This document shows, in pieces, positions 22,532 to 30,526 of a stretch of DNA of 40,390 bases. The translations under genes were made by a program, and so were the position numbers. How positions within the stretch are numbered: position 1 is the first letter of the stretch; each line of letters starts with the position of its first letter. Under the pieces are notes generated by a model. The model was not told the DNA's origin and made no database searches. It saw only the letters and a program-made list of their open reading frames with translations. The DNA comes from Saprospiraceae bacterium (GTDB lineage: Bacteria; Bacteroidota; Bacteroidia; Chitinophagales; Saprospiraceae), in contig JANWVR010000063.1 in NCBI GenBank assembly GCA_025056735.1, positions 1 to 40,390 of the forward strand, in the 5' to 3' direction.

Positions 22532-23986
22532 ATGAAAAAGAAGCTCTTTACTATCGCCTGTAACTTCATTTTGTCATGTGCTCCGGCCTTTGCCCAATCA
22601 CCTTTCGAGCCGCTGTTTGGACCAGTAGTGCTGAACAACCTCGCCTATGGTAAAGCCCTCGATTACAACAACCGTGAAGTGGAGTTGACACTTGACCTGT
22701 ACATGCCAGCAGTGGGTCGTCAGAGTCGTTTTCCTCTACTAATATTGGTGCACGGCGGTGGCTTTATAGCTGGTAATCGCGTAGAAATGCAGGGTATAGC
22801 TAACTATTTTGCCACTCAAGGTTATGTTGTAGCGAATGTTAGTTACCGATTAGGGTTTATCAACATCCGCACAGACAAAACCTGTAACGGCTTCCCTGCA
22901 TATGCCTGTGGATTTGCAGCAGACTCAGCCGAGTGGGTTCGGGCCTGGTACCGAGGAGTTCAAGATATTAAGGGAGCCATCCGTTATTTGGTGAACCGCG
23001 CAGAAATATTCAAAATAAACCCTGAACAGGTCTTCCTATTAGGAGAAAGTGCGGGCGGTTTCATTGTCTACGGCGCTGCCTTTTTGGACACCGACGAGGA
23101 AAAGCCCGTTTTCGCAAATAAGCTTCCCGCCTTGCCAGTACCGGAGGGCAGTCTGCGGAGCAAATGCTCTCATTACAGTGGCCAAACTTTCTCAAGCGAC
23201 AGCATCCAGCGCCCTGATTTAGGCAGTATCGAAGGTGATATTGAGTGGCCGGGCCAACCCTATACTATTCGCGGAGTAGCCAACCTCTATGGAGGAATGT
23301 TTTTTGACCTGCTCGAACGCAAGCCCACGGGTAAGTATAAATCCGCCATTTATCAGTTTCATCGAGCCTGCGACATTGTCGTTCCGTATGAGTATAATCG
23401 GATCTATTTTGGCTTTTCCTGGTGTGTAGCCAACTGTTGGGGATGCGAATACATTTTCAATACTCCCCATGTTTTCGGAAGCAAAAGGATCAGCGACTGG
23501 AACCAGCAGAAAGGATATGGCCATAATTTTAGAAATGATTTCAGTGTACTCCCTGTACCGTACGTCTGCATAGACCTCCCTCCCTTCATTGTCGTCCCGC
23601 ATAATTGTGCAGCACAAATCAATGAACCCTGTCATTCTACCCAAGTAGGCTTTGATATTCGGCGGGTGAAGGAATTTTTCCATCAGCAATTTTTTGCTCC
23701 AGAAGGCATCTCGGACCGAGCAGCTGAAGACGCGCACTGGGCTGAAGCAATCGTCCTTGGCCCCAATCCCTTCTCAGAGGCGCTATATGTACAAAATAAC
23801 ACTTCTTTGGAGGTCAGATATTGGGTTGTGGATGTTCAAGGGCGTATTTTCTTAGAAGGTATTGCCTTGGCAGGCGAACAGACAACGACGCCTGCACACA
23901 CCTGGCCGCGAGGGGTATATTTCCTCCGCGTACAAGAGTTGCAAAGCGGACGCTGTCGCATTAGCAAGGTGATAAAGTCTGAATAG
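22532..23986 (+). CDS. Secreted alpha/beta-hydrolase (esterase) with T9SS type-A sorting domain
   Basis: 484 aa. The signal peptide is MKKKLFTIACNFILSCAPAFAQ. The catalytic domain has the oxyanion motif VHGGGF near residue 70, a SYRLGF strand and the nucleophile elbow LLGESAGGF with Ser173. A later CDIVVPY provides the likely acid and KGYGHNF a candidate His. The layout fits the alpha/beta-hydrolase_3/BD-FAE group acting on carboxyl esters, perhaps acylated polysaccharide or lipid, outside the cell. The C-terminal 75 residues (LGPNPFSEALYV ... WPRGVYFLRVQ ... KVIKSE) form a T9SS type-A sorting domain. Unusual features are an extended Cys-rich insert in the middle (CSHYSGQ, CVANCWGCEYIF) and a substrate that cannot be predicted. 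It is preceded by the IS remnant and stands alone on its strand. Confidence 0.85.
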   Translation: MKKKLFTIACNFILSCAPAFAQSPFEPLFGPVVLNNLAYGKALDYNNREVELTLDLYMPAVGRQSRFPLLILVHGGGFIAGNRVEMQGIANYFATQGYVVANVSYRLGFINIRTDKTCNGFPAYACGFAADSAEWVRAWYRGVQDIKGAIRYLVNRAEIFKINPEQVFLLGESAGGFIVYGAAFLDTDEEKPVFANKLPALPVPEGSLRSKCSHYSGQTFSSDSIQRPDLGSIEGDIEWPGQPYTIRGVANLYGGMFFDLLERKPTGKYKSAIYQFHRACDIVVPYEYNRIYFGFSWCVANCWGCEYIFNTPHVFGSKRISDWNQQKGYGHNFRNDFSVLPVPYVCIDLPPFIVVPHNCAAQINEPCHSTQVGFDIRRVKEFFHQQFFAPEGISDRAAEDAHWAEAIVLGPNPFSEALYVQNNTSLEVRYWVVDVQGRIFLEGIALAGEQTTTPAHTWPRGVYFLRVQELQSGRCRISKVIKSE

Positions 23987-24238
23987 GGCAGGCACTCGAT
24001 CCTGGGCTGGTTAGCCGGCGAGTTTTCCAGAGGGTAGGTCAATTCTGGCCGCGAGTGCACAGCGGTCATTGCTGCAGAGAGAGCTCGAGCAAGCCGTCCG
24101 AGGCTTATCCGGTATACAGGGAGTCCGGCTTGTTGTAACAGGTTTCTATACAAAAAATACAGCTTTCTTTAAAAAAAGAAGGAAAAACCGGCCAAAACAT
24201 AGAAGGGCTTCTGGCTCCGAGGCGCTGCTTTTGCTTCT

Positions 24239-25639
24239 CTAAAGATGAATCACCTCCCCATAAGCAGCAGCGGTAGCTTCCATGATAGCCTCGCTCATAG
24301 TAGGGTGTGGATGTACGGCTTTGAGGATTTCGTGGCCGGTGGTTTCTAATTTGCGGGCAGCCACCACTTCGGCGATCATTTCGGTTACGTTGGCGCCAAT
24401 GAGGTGGGCGCCGAGCCATTCGCCGTACTTTTTATCAAAGATAACTTTGACGAAGCCTTCGGAGGCGCCAGCGGCCTTGGCTTTACCGGAGGCGGTGAAA
24501 GGGAATTTGCCCACAAGCACGTCGTAGCCGGCCTCTTTGGCAGCGGCTTCGGTGTAGCCCACAGAGGCGATCTCCGGCGAACAATAGGTACAACTTGGGA
24601 TGTTGTTATAGTCTATAGGCTCAGGGTGCAGGCCGGCGATTTTTTCCACGCAGGTGATGCCTTCGGCGCTGGCTACGTGCGCGAGCGCCTGAGTGGGCAG
24701 CACGTCGCCGATAGCATATACGCCGGGCACGTTGGTGCGGTAGTAATCATCCACCTGGATATAGCCGCGCTCAGTGGCGATGCCCAGCGCTTCTAAGCCG
24801 ATGTTCTCGGTATTGGGCGTTACGCCGGCAGCGCTCAGCACTACGTCGCAGGCAATCGTTTCGGTCTTGCCGTCTTTGCGGTTTTTGATGTTGACCTTCA
24901 CCTCTTTGCCGGAAGTGTCTACGCTTTCCACGGCCCAGCCGGCATAGATTTTCATGCCTTTGCGAGCGTAAATTTTGGCCAATTCCTTCGAGACGTCAGC
25001 GTCTTCGCGGGGCACTAAGCCTTGCTCAAGGAATTCAACAATGGTTACCTCCGTGCCAATGGTGTGGTAGAAATAGCCAAACTCGACGCCGATAGCGCCA
25101 GCGCCAACGACAACCATGCGCTTGGGTTGCTGCTCCAACGACATGGCGCGGCGGTACTCGATGACTTTCTGGCCGTCAATGGGCAGGTTGGGCAGTTCTT
25201 TAGCGCGGCCACCGGTAGCAATGATGATGTGCTTAGCAGTGTACTCGGTTTCTTTGCCGTCTTTGTCCTGAACGATAACTTTTGGCCCCGGCGCCAGCCG
25301 GCCTGTGCCGTTGATGACGGTGATTTTGTTTTTTTTCATTAAAAATTGCACGCCTTTGCTCATGCCGTCGGCTACGCTGCGGCTGCGTTTGATCATGGCG
25401 GTGAAGTCTGCCTGGCTTTTTCCTTCGATGTGGATGCCGTAGTCTTCGGCATGCTGGAGGTATTCAAACACCTGGGCGCTTTTGAGGAGGGCTTTGGTGG
25501 GGATGCACCCCCAGTTGAGGCAGATGCCGCCGAGGCTTTCGCGCTCGACGACGGCGGTGTTCATGCCCAATTGGGAGGCGCGTATGGCGGCCACGTATCC
25601 TCCAGGGCCGCTACCAATGACGATAAGGTCGAAATTCAT
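24239..25639 (-). CDS. lpdA: Dihydrolipoyl dehydrogenase (E3)
   Basis: 466 aa from MNFDLIVIGSGPGG. The frame is open well upstream, but this start places the FAD-binding GxGxxG at the N-terminus as in all homologues. It reoxidises dihydrolipoamide in pyruvate/2-oxo-acid dehydrogenase or glycine-cleavage complexes, using FAD and NAD+. Visible are the redox disulphide ICLNWGCIPTK (CxxxxC), the NAD site VVGAGAIGVEFG, the second FAD motif YAIGDV near residue 310, and the C-terminal dimer/active-site VHPHPTMSEAIME with the His-Glu pair. Length is normal. No E1/E2 genes are adjacent. It is divergent from the tail-fibre-like gene across a 251-bp interval. Confidence 0.97.
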   Translation of the reverse strand: MNFDLIVIGSGPGGYVAAIRASQLGMNTAVVERESLGGICLNWGCIPTKALLKSAQVFEYLQHAEDYGIHIEGKSQADFTAMIKRSRSVADGMSKGVQFLMKKNKITVINGTGRLAPGPKVIVQDKDGKETEYTAKHIIIATGGRAKELPNLPIDGQKVIEYRRAMSLEQQPKRMVVVGAGAIGVEFGYFYHTIGTEVTIVEFLEQGLVPREDADVSKELAKIYARKGMKIYAGWAVESVDTSGKEVKVNIKNRKDGKTETIACDVVLSAAGVTPNTENIGLEALGIATERGYIQVDDYYRTNVPGVYAIGDVLPTQALAHVASAEGITCVEKIAGLHPEPIDYNNIPSCTYCSPEIASVGYTEAAAKEAGYDVLVGKFPFTASGKAKAAGASEGFVKVIFDKKYGEWLGAHLIGANVTEMIAEVVAARKLETTGHEILKAVHPHPTMSEAIMEATAAAYGEVIHL

Positions 25640-25798
25640 GTGTTGCGTAGATTGAAAAACCGTGGTTGGCCGAAAGGCGCGGCAAACATCCGTAAAAATC
25701 GCCAATGTTACCAGTGAGGACACCGGCAGTGGCGAATTTAGAACACGCTCCAGGGAGATGAGGGCCGGAGCCTTGGCTGCAGGCCAGGCGCCTTTGCA

Positions 25799-25829
25799 CA
25801 TTTCCAATACATTTCCAACGCATTTCCAA
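25799..25829. repeat. Three CATTTCCAA boxes at 11-bp spacing
   Basis: CATTTCCAA occurs exactly at 25799-25807, 25810-25818 and 25821-25829, so the starts are 11 bp apart, close to one helical turn. It lies in the divergent intergenic region between lpd (starts 25639) and the tail-fibre-like gene (starts 25891). Same-face spacing suggests cooperative binding of a regulator, but the repeat could also be a simple tandem duplication. Confidence 0.55.
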
Positions 25830-25890
25830 AGCGGCTGGAGCGAGTGCGCGCACCTTTGGGTATTCTTTTCACCAAAAACAAACAGAAACA

Positions 25891-27339
25891 ATGAAAAAGC
25901 ATCTGCTCTTTTGTGTTTTCGCGTTGGCAAGCGCAGTGGCGCTGCCGCTTTCTCTGATGGCCCAAAATGCCGGTACGAAGCCGGAACTGCCCATGTATCG
26001 CTACAATAGCGGCTCTACGGTATCGCCGCTGCCGGTAGTTCAGGGCGACGTGCTGGGTACCATTCAATGGCGCGCCTTGGTAACCTACGGCGACATTCGC
26101 TCTGGGGCCACCATTCGCTCCGTCATTACGCAGCCGGTAGCGCCAGGCGTGCTGCAGGCCAACATGATTTTCCAGACCAGTGGCGCGGCAGGTTTGGTGG
26201 ATCGCATGATCATCACCGAGACGGGTTTGGTGGGCATCGGCACCAACACGCCTCAATTTAACCTGCACACGGTGGGCAACACGCACACTACCGGGCGCTT
26301 CCACGGGCGCATCCACTTTGATGTGGGCCAGCCCACAGGCCTGCCCAATACGTACGCCGACGAGGCCTACTTCGAGCGCAAGAGCCGCGCAGCACTGGGT
26401 CTGGCGCCCAACGCCTACACTGATGGCGGCATCCTCAGCTTAGCGCCAGGCGGCAACAGCTTGCGCCGCCAGCTCTTCACCGGCGGTACCGACGGCCTGT
26501 GGACGCGCTCGCAAGATGCGGGCGGCGCCAACAGCTGGGCTGCCTGGGAAAAACTCTTGACCAGCGCCGACATCGGCGGACGCCCCAACCTGACGGCCCG
26601 ATTCTTGCCGCCAGGGCCGACCTCGAGCTCGCTGGGCGATGGGCAAATCTTCGACAACGGCGCCAACGTCGTCATCGGCGGCATCCCGCCCGCGCCAGCA
26701 GCCGTAGCGCCTGCCTTCAATCCGGCGGACGTGCTGACCGTCAACGGGAACGCGCGCGTTACGGGCAGCGCCACCATTGACGGAAACACCGGTACCAACA
26801 GCCTCAACGTCGCCGCCAACGCCATCGTAAATGGCGCAACGACTACTGGTAGCCTCTCCGTGCTTACGAACGCTACCGTGAACGGCGATGCGCGCGTCAA
26901 CGGCAACGTAGGCATCGGCAAGGCGCCCTCCGCCACGTTCGACTTAGACGTGGCTGGCTCTTCCAACTTCGACGGTCGGGTGAAAATCGGCGCGACGAAC
27001 TTCCCCGGCTCAGCCAGCTATGAACTGGCCGTAGGCGGCGGCATCATCGCCGAAGAGGTGCTTGTGCGCCTGCAGCCCTGGCCCGACTACGTGTTCGAGG
27101 CCGACTACCGCCTGCCTACACTTTCGGAGGTGGAAACTTTCATCCAGCGCGAAAAGCACCTGCCCGGCGTAACGCCCGCCCGCGAGGTAGAAACCAGCGG
27201 CCTCAACCTCGGCCAGATGCAAAAAATGCAGATGGAAAAAATCGAGGAACTCTACCTGCACCTCATCGCCTTAGAAAAGCGCATCCAGGCGCTGGAGGCC
27301 GAAAATGCCGCTCTGAAGGCCGCCCAACAGCAACGCTAA
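25891..27339 (+). CDS. Secreted tail-fibre-like protein with beta-repeat shaft and C-terminal coiled coil
   Basis: 482 aa with a signal peptide (MKKHLLFCVFALASAVALPLSLMAQ). The middle (about residues 290-360) is a low-complexity shaft of short repeats around NG-N-A-x-V-x-G (VNGNARVTGSATIDGN, VNGDARVNGNVGIG), typical of trimeric beta-structured fibres. The C-terminus has WPDYVFEADYRLPTLSEVE, EKHLPGV and NLGQMQKMQMEKIEELYLHLIALEKRIQALEAEN, the 'tail fibre domain' followed by a heptad coiled coil that is common in secreted Bacteroidota proteins. No phage genes surround it, so this is a cell-surface or secreted fibre rather than a prophage part. It is followed after 22 bp by the first M43 protease gene, suggesting an operon. 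Its role is unknown; adhesion or a scaffold is possible. Confidence 0.8.
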   Translation: MKKHLLFCVFALASAVALPLSLMAQNAGTKPELPMYRYNSGSTVSPLPVVQGDVLGTIQWRALVTYGDIRSGATIRSVITQPVAPGVLQANMIFQTSGAAGLVDRMIITETGLVGIGTNTPQFNLHTVGNTHTTGRFHGRIHFDVGQPTGLPNTYADEAYFERKSRAALGLAPNAYTDGGILSLAPGGNSLRRQLFTGGTDGLWTRSQDAGGANSWAAWEKLLTSADIGGRPNLTARFLPPGPTSSSLGDGQIFDNGANVVIGGIPPAPAAVAPAFNPADVLTVNGNARVTGSATIDGNTGTNSLNVAANAIVNGATTTGSLSVLTNATVNGDARVNGNVGIGKAPSATFDLDVAGSSNFDGRVKIGATNFPGSASYELAVGGGIIAEEVLVRLQPWPDYVFEADYRLPTLSEVETFIQREKHLPGVTPAREVETSGLNLGQMQKMQMEKIEELYLHLIALEKRIQALEAENAALKAAQQQR

Positions 27340-27361
27340 CCGGCTAAAACCTTCCGGCGCT

Positions 27362-28735
27362 ATGAAAGCCTTGTCCTGGTTATTCGCCCTGTGGATGGGC
27401 GCCGCGGCAGCACAGGCGCAACCGACGCCCGCCCCCTGCGGCACGCCGACGCCCGCTCAGCCGCCCTTCTCAGAGGAGACGGCCCTGAATAAAATGGCTG
27501 CTCCGCCGCCTTACGTCTTTTCCATCTTCGTACACATCCTGCGCAACGACGACGGCTCCAACGCCGCCATGAGCGACGCCGTGCTGGCCGACAACTTGCA
27601 GCGCATGGCCGACTTCTACCGCCCACACAACATCTGTTTCACCTTCGTGGGCCGAGACTTCATTGACAACACCGGGTGGAATACCAACTACATGACCAGC
27701 CAAATCGGCGCCATGCACGCTGTCAACCCGCACAACGACGCCATTGACATCTACGTGCATCGGGATAACTTCCAGGGTTCGGGCGGCAATTCGTACAGCA
27801 TTCCGTCGGTCTTTTGCTCGGTGGCTGCCCCCTCGTCGTTCAACTTCGAGCATGAAATGGGCCACTGTCTGGGGCTGTGGCACACGTTCGAGACGGCTGC
27901 CGGCGCCGAATGCCCCGACGGCTCTAACTGCGCCAGTGCCGGCGACCAGGTGTGTGACACGCCCGCTGACTACAGCGGCTCGCAGAGCAACAGCGGCGCT
28001 GGCTGCACGCACACAGGCACGCAGACGATCAACTGCAACGGCGGCACGTTCGGCTACGACCCGCCTACGCGCAATATCATGAGCTACTGGTGGTTCTGCT
28101 ACAGCGAGTTCACGGCCGGCCAGGCCGCGCGCATGTACAACACCATCAACGCTACGGCTGCTCTGCAAAACCGCCTCACGCCGCAAGACCGCGTCATCAG
28201 CAACGCCACGCTACTGGGCGAAATCGCCGTTGGAGCGCAAAACAGCATCCGCATCGGCAACATCGGCGGCGCGGGCGACGTGCTCATGACCGCCGGCGCG
28301 CAGGGCATCTGCAATGCGGGCCGCTTCGTGCGGGTGGAACCCGGCACGCGCATTGCGCCCACGGGCGCCAACAGCGTGCTGCTGACCATCAACGACCTGT
28401 GCGAAGGTCTGCTCTTCAAAGCACCCCCGCCCACCGCCGACCGACACCCGCAACCGACGACGCCTGCGGCCCTCAGCGAGACGCTCGAGGCATTTCCCAA
28501 CCCGTTCAACAGCCGTCTGCGCGTGCGCGCTGACCTCGGACAGGCTACCCCTGCCGCGCTGCGCCTCTTCGACATGTCTGGCCGCCTCGTGCGCGAATGG
28601 CCCTGCCCAACACCCGCTGTCCAGGGGCGCCTCGACGAAACCTTCGACCTGCCCGACCTGCCCGCAGGCGTCTATCTGCTGCAACTGCAACACAGCGGTG
28701 GCAGACTGGCGCGGCGCGTGGTGAAGGCGGAATAA
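27362..28735 (+). CDS. Secreted M43-like (pappalysin/metzincin) zinc metalloprotease with T9SS sorting domain
   Basis: 457 aa with a signal peptide (MKALSWLFALWMGAAAAQAQ). The zinc site is HEMGHCLGLWH starting at His164, a full HExxHxxGxxH, followed by a disulphide-rich loop (CPDGSNCASAGDQVCDTPADY) and the Met-turn NIMSYWW, all expected for the M43/metzincin group. A beta domain follows (residues 280-365). The last 80 residues (LEAFPNPFNSRLRV ... LFDMSGRLVRE ... LPAGVYLLQL ... VVKAE) are a T9SS type-A sorting domain. It should act outside the cell on proteins; no substrate can be inferred. The gene is strikingly GC-rich at third positions compared with the next protease gene. It ends before a terminator hairpin at 28748. 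Confidence 0.9.
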   Translation: MKALSWLFALWMGAAAAQAQPTPAPCGTPTPAQPPFSEETALNKMAAPPPYVFSIFVHILRNDDGSNAAMSDAVLADNLQRMADFYRPHNICFTFVGRDFIDNTGWNTNYMTSQIGAMHAVNPHNDAIDIYVHRDNFQGSGGNSYSIPSVFCSVAAPSSFNFEHEMGHCLGLWHTFETAAGAECPDGSNCASAGDQVCDTPADYSGSQSNSGAGCTHTGTQTINCNGGTFGYDPPTRNIMSYWWFCYSEFTAGQAARMYNTINATAALQNRLTPQDRVISNATLLGEIAVGAQNSIRIGNIGGAGDVLMTAGAQGICNAGRFVRVEPGTRIAPTGANSVLLTINDLCEGLLFKAPPPTADRHPQPTTPAALSETLEAFPNPFNSRLRVRADLGQATPAALRLFDMSGRLVREWPCPTPAVQGRLDETFDLPDLPAGVYLLQLQHSGGRLARRVVKAE

Positions 28736-28747
28736 GACTACTTCCTT

Positions 28748-28786
28748 GCCGGCGTCGCCCATGCAGAGGGGGCGCCGGCTTTCTTT
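28748..28786 (+). terminator. Intrinsic terminator after the first M43 gene
   Basis: A GC-rich stem (GCCGG(CGT)CGCCC against GGGCGCCGGC, with a 3-nt bulge) spans 28748-28779 and is followed by TTTCTTT. It closes the unit of tail-fibre-like gene plus M43 protease. Confidence 0.7.
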
Positions 28787-28851
28787 AAAGTTGCATCCCA
28801 CCATGTCCCCGCTTAAGACTACATAATATGCTCACCATCAAACACCTGTTT

Positions 28852-30333
28852 ATGAAAAACTTTTTTTTCCCAACAAGCATTCTGGCTCTATTCACAAGTG
28901 TACTCACGTGGACGCCTTTGCCAGCCCAGCGTACATGTGGTACGCCAGAGTATGTGAAGTATCTCTCTGAAAAACACCCGGAGCTCCGGGAAAAACGCCG
29001 TTTGGTGGAGGAGAAGGCCAAAGAAGGCTTCCAGTTCAAAATGGCCGCTAACAGCGTGGTTACCATCCCGGTGGTCGTCCACGTGGTGTTCAACAATCCG
29101 CAGGAAAACATCTCAGATGAGCAGATTTACAACCAGATAGCCGTTCTGAACAAAGACTTCCGGCGACTGAATGTGGATGCTGACAACACGCCTGACCCAT
29201 TCGAGCCTTTTGTGGCTGACGTTCAAATTCAGTTCTGCCTGGCCTCTGTTGACCCTGTGGGCAATCCCACCTCAGGCATTACCCGAACGGCCACTATGCA
29301 CGGGCCTTTTCTTTATCCGACAGACGACATGAAATACACGGCATTGGGTGGCATAGATGCCTGGGATACGGACAGATATTTAAACATCTGGGTATGCAAC
29401 ACCGATGTCCTGGGCTATGCTCCCTATCCGGGCACGGCTCCAGCGGCAGAAGACGGAGTGGTAGTGGACTTTGCCGCCATGGGAATAGGAGGCGCCGCAG
29501 CGCCCCCCTATAACTTAGGTCGGACAGCAACGCACGAAGTTGGCCACTGGCTCAATCTGGTCCACATTTGGGGCGACGCTACCTGCGGCGACGATCAGGT
29601 CGCAGATACGCCGATAGCAGAAAACGCTAATTTCGGATGCCCGGCATTTCCACGAGTAACCTCTTGTGGCAACGGCCCTGACGGAGAAATGTTTATGAAC
29701 TATATGGATTATGTAGATGACCAGTGTATGTTCATGTTTACAGCTGGCCAGAAAAGCCGCATGTTGGCCACTTTTACATCTGGCGGCGGAAGAGAGGGTC
29801 TGCTGTCGTCGGGCGGTTGTGGCGGCGCCTGCCCAAGGGCGCTGTTTCTGACGGATGAATTCGTTGCTACTGCTATGGCACTTCAGGCCTCTGACTTAAT
29901 CATGGCCTGGAACAATATCACGGGCGGTTCCAACATCGAGTATCAAGCAGGCGACAGCATAGTGCTTAAACCGGGCTTCCACGCGCAAAGCGGTAATATA
30001 TTCAGAGCCTGGATTAACGGCTGTGCAGGACCTAAACCCAGCGAGCGCTCCAGTGAGCCGACCCAGGTACTTTCCGGTTTTACCTGCTACCCCAACCCCT
30101 TCGCCGAAACATTATATGTTCAGTTCGAACTTACCGCCTCCACTTCAGCCTCGTTCTCTCTTTTAGATGTACACGGCCGAACCGTTTTCCTCACTCCTGC
30201 CCAACGGTTCTTCGGCGCCGGACAACACACGACCGTAATGACAGTCGGTCAACTGCCCGCCGGTATTTATTACGTAGAGATGCGAACGCCTGCCGAGCGA
30301 AAAATGCAGCGGGTTATCAAGGTTAACCATTGA
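28852..30333 (+). CDS. Secreted M43B pappalysin-like metalloprotease with T9SS sorting domain
   Basis: 493 aa. I choose the ATG at 28852 (MKNFFFPTSILALFTSVLTW), which begins a compact signal peptide, over the ATG at 28828. A pro-region (residues 30-75) precedes VVTIPVVVHVVFNN, the usual start of the catalytic domain. The zinc site is HEVGHWLNLVH at His228; the eighth position is Asn instead of the metzincin Gly, as in a common Bacteroidota M43B subgroup. Then come the CGDDQVADTP loop and the Met-turn FMNYMDYVDD. A small '3-coathanger stack'-like segment follows (YQAGDSIVLKPGFHAQSGNIFRAWINGC), then a T9SS type-A domain (CYPNPFAETLYV ... LPAGIYYVEM). It is a paralogue, in broad terms, of the preceding gene but very divergent. 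It has its own leader after a terminator. Confidence 0.92.
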   Translation: MKNFFFPTSILALFTSVLTWTPLPAQRTCGTPEYVKYLSEKHPELREKRRLVEEKAKEGFQFKMAANSVVTIPVVVHVVFNNPQENISDEQIYNQIAVLNKDFRRLNVDADNTPDPFEPFVADVQIQFCLASVDPVGNPTSGITRTATMHGPFLYPTDDMKYTALGGIDAWDTDRYLNIWVCNTDVLGYAPYPGTAPAAEDGVVVDFAAMGIGGAAAPPYNLGRTATHEVGHWLNLVHIWGDATCGDDQVADTPIAENANFGCPAFPRVTSCGNGPDGEMFMNYMDYVDDQCMFMFTAGQKSRMLATFTSGGGREGLLSSGGCGGACPRALFLTDEFVATAMALQASDLIMAWNNITGGSNIEYQAGDSIVLKPGFHAQSGNIFRAWINGCAGPKPSERSSEPTQVLSGFTCYPNPFAETLYVQFELTASTSASFSLLDVHGRTVFLTPAQRFFGAGQHTTVMTVGQLPAGIYYVEMRTPAERKMQRVIKVNH

Positions 30334-30526
30334 TGCCTCTTTAATACCTCCCGGCACTTTTTATCGCCCATATTGGATTTTTTACAGGCTATAACTTTTT
30401 TCCAAACAAAAAGCAATGACGAATAATTTTTTCTTCGGCGATCGGCGTCATTTGTGAGCGAAGAAGCGGGCCGGCACTTTTGCGTGTGTAATTGCTCAAC
30501 GATTCACTCACTAAATGTTTGTGCCC
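30334..30526. other. Intergenic region upstream of the MBL-rhodanese gene
   Basis: AT-rich, no ORF of interest. CACTTTTG at 30476-30483 is one mismatch from TAnnTTTG and about 45 bp before the start at 30527, so it is a weak promoter candidate. No strong terminator is seen after the protease gene. Confidence 0.3.

Noticed and set aside
23987-24238. Possible tRNA or small RNA in the gap between the esterase and lpd
   Set aside because: No cloverleaf, T-loop consensus or strong terminator could be found; only weak A/T hairpins such as TTCTTT/AAAGAA near 24165-24180.
25891-27339. Prophage tail-fibre gene
   Set aside because: It has a signal peptide and no phage structural, lysis or integrase neighbours; the fibre-like domains occur in ordinary secreted Bacteroidota proteins.
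27470-28186. 238-aa minus-strand ORF opposite the first M43 gene
   Set aside because: Same reason: low-complexity Val/Ala/Arg composition antisense to a clear protease gene with high third-position GC.
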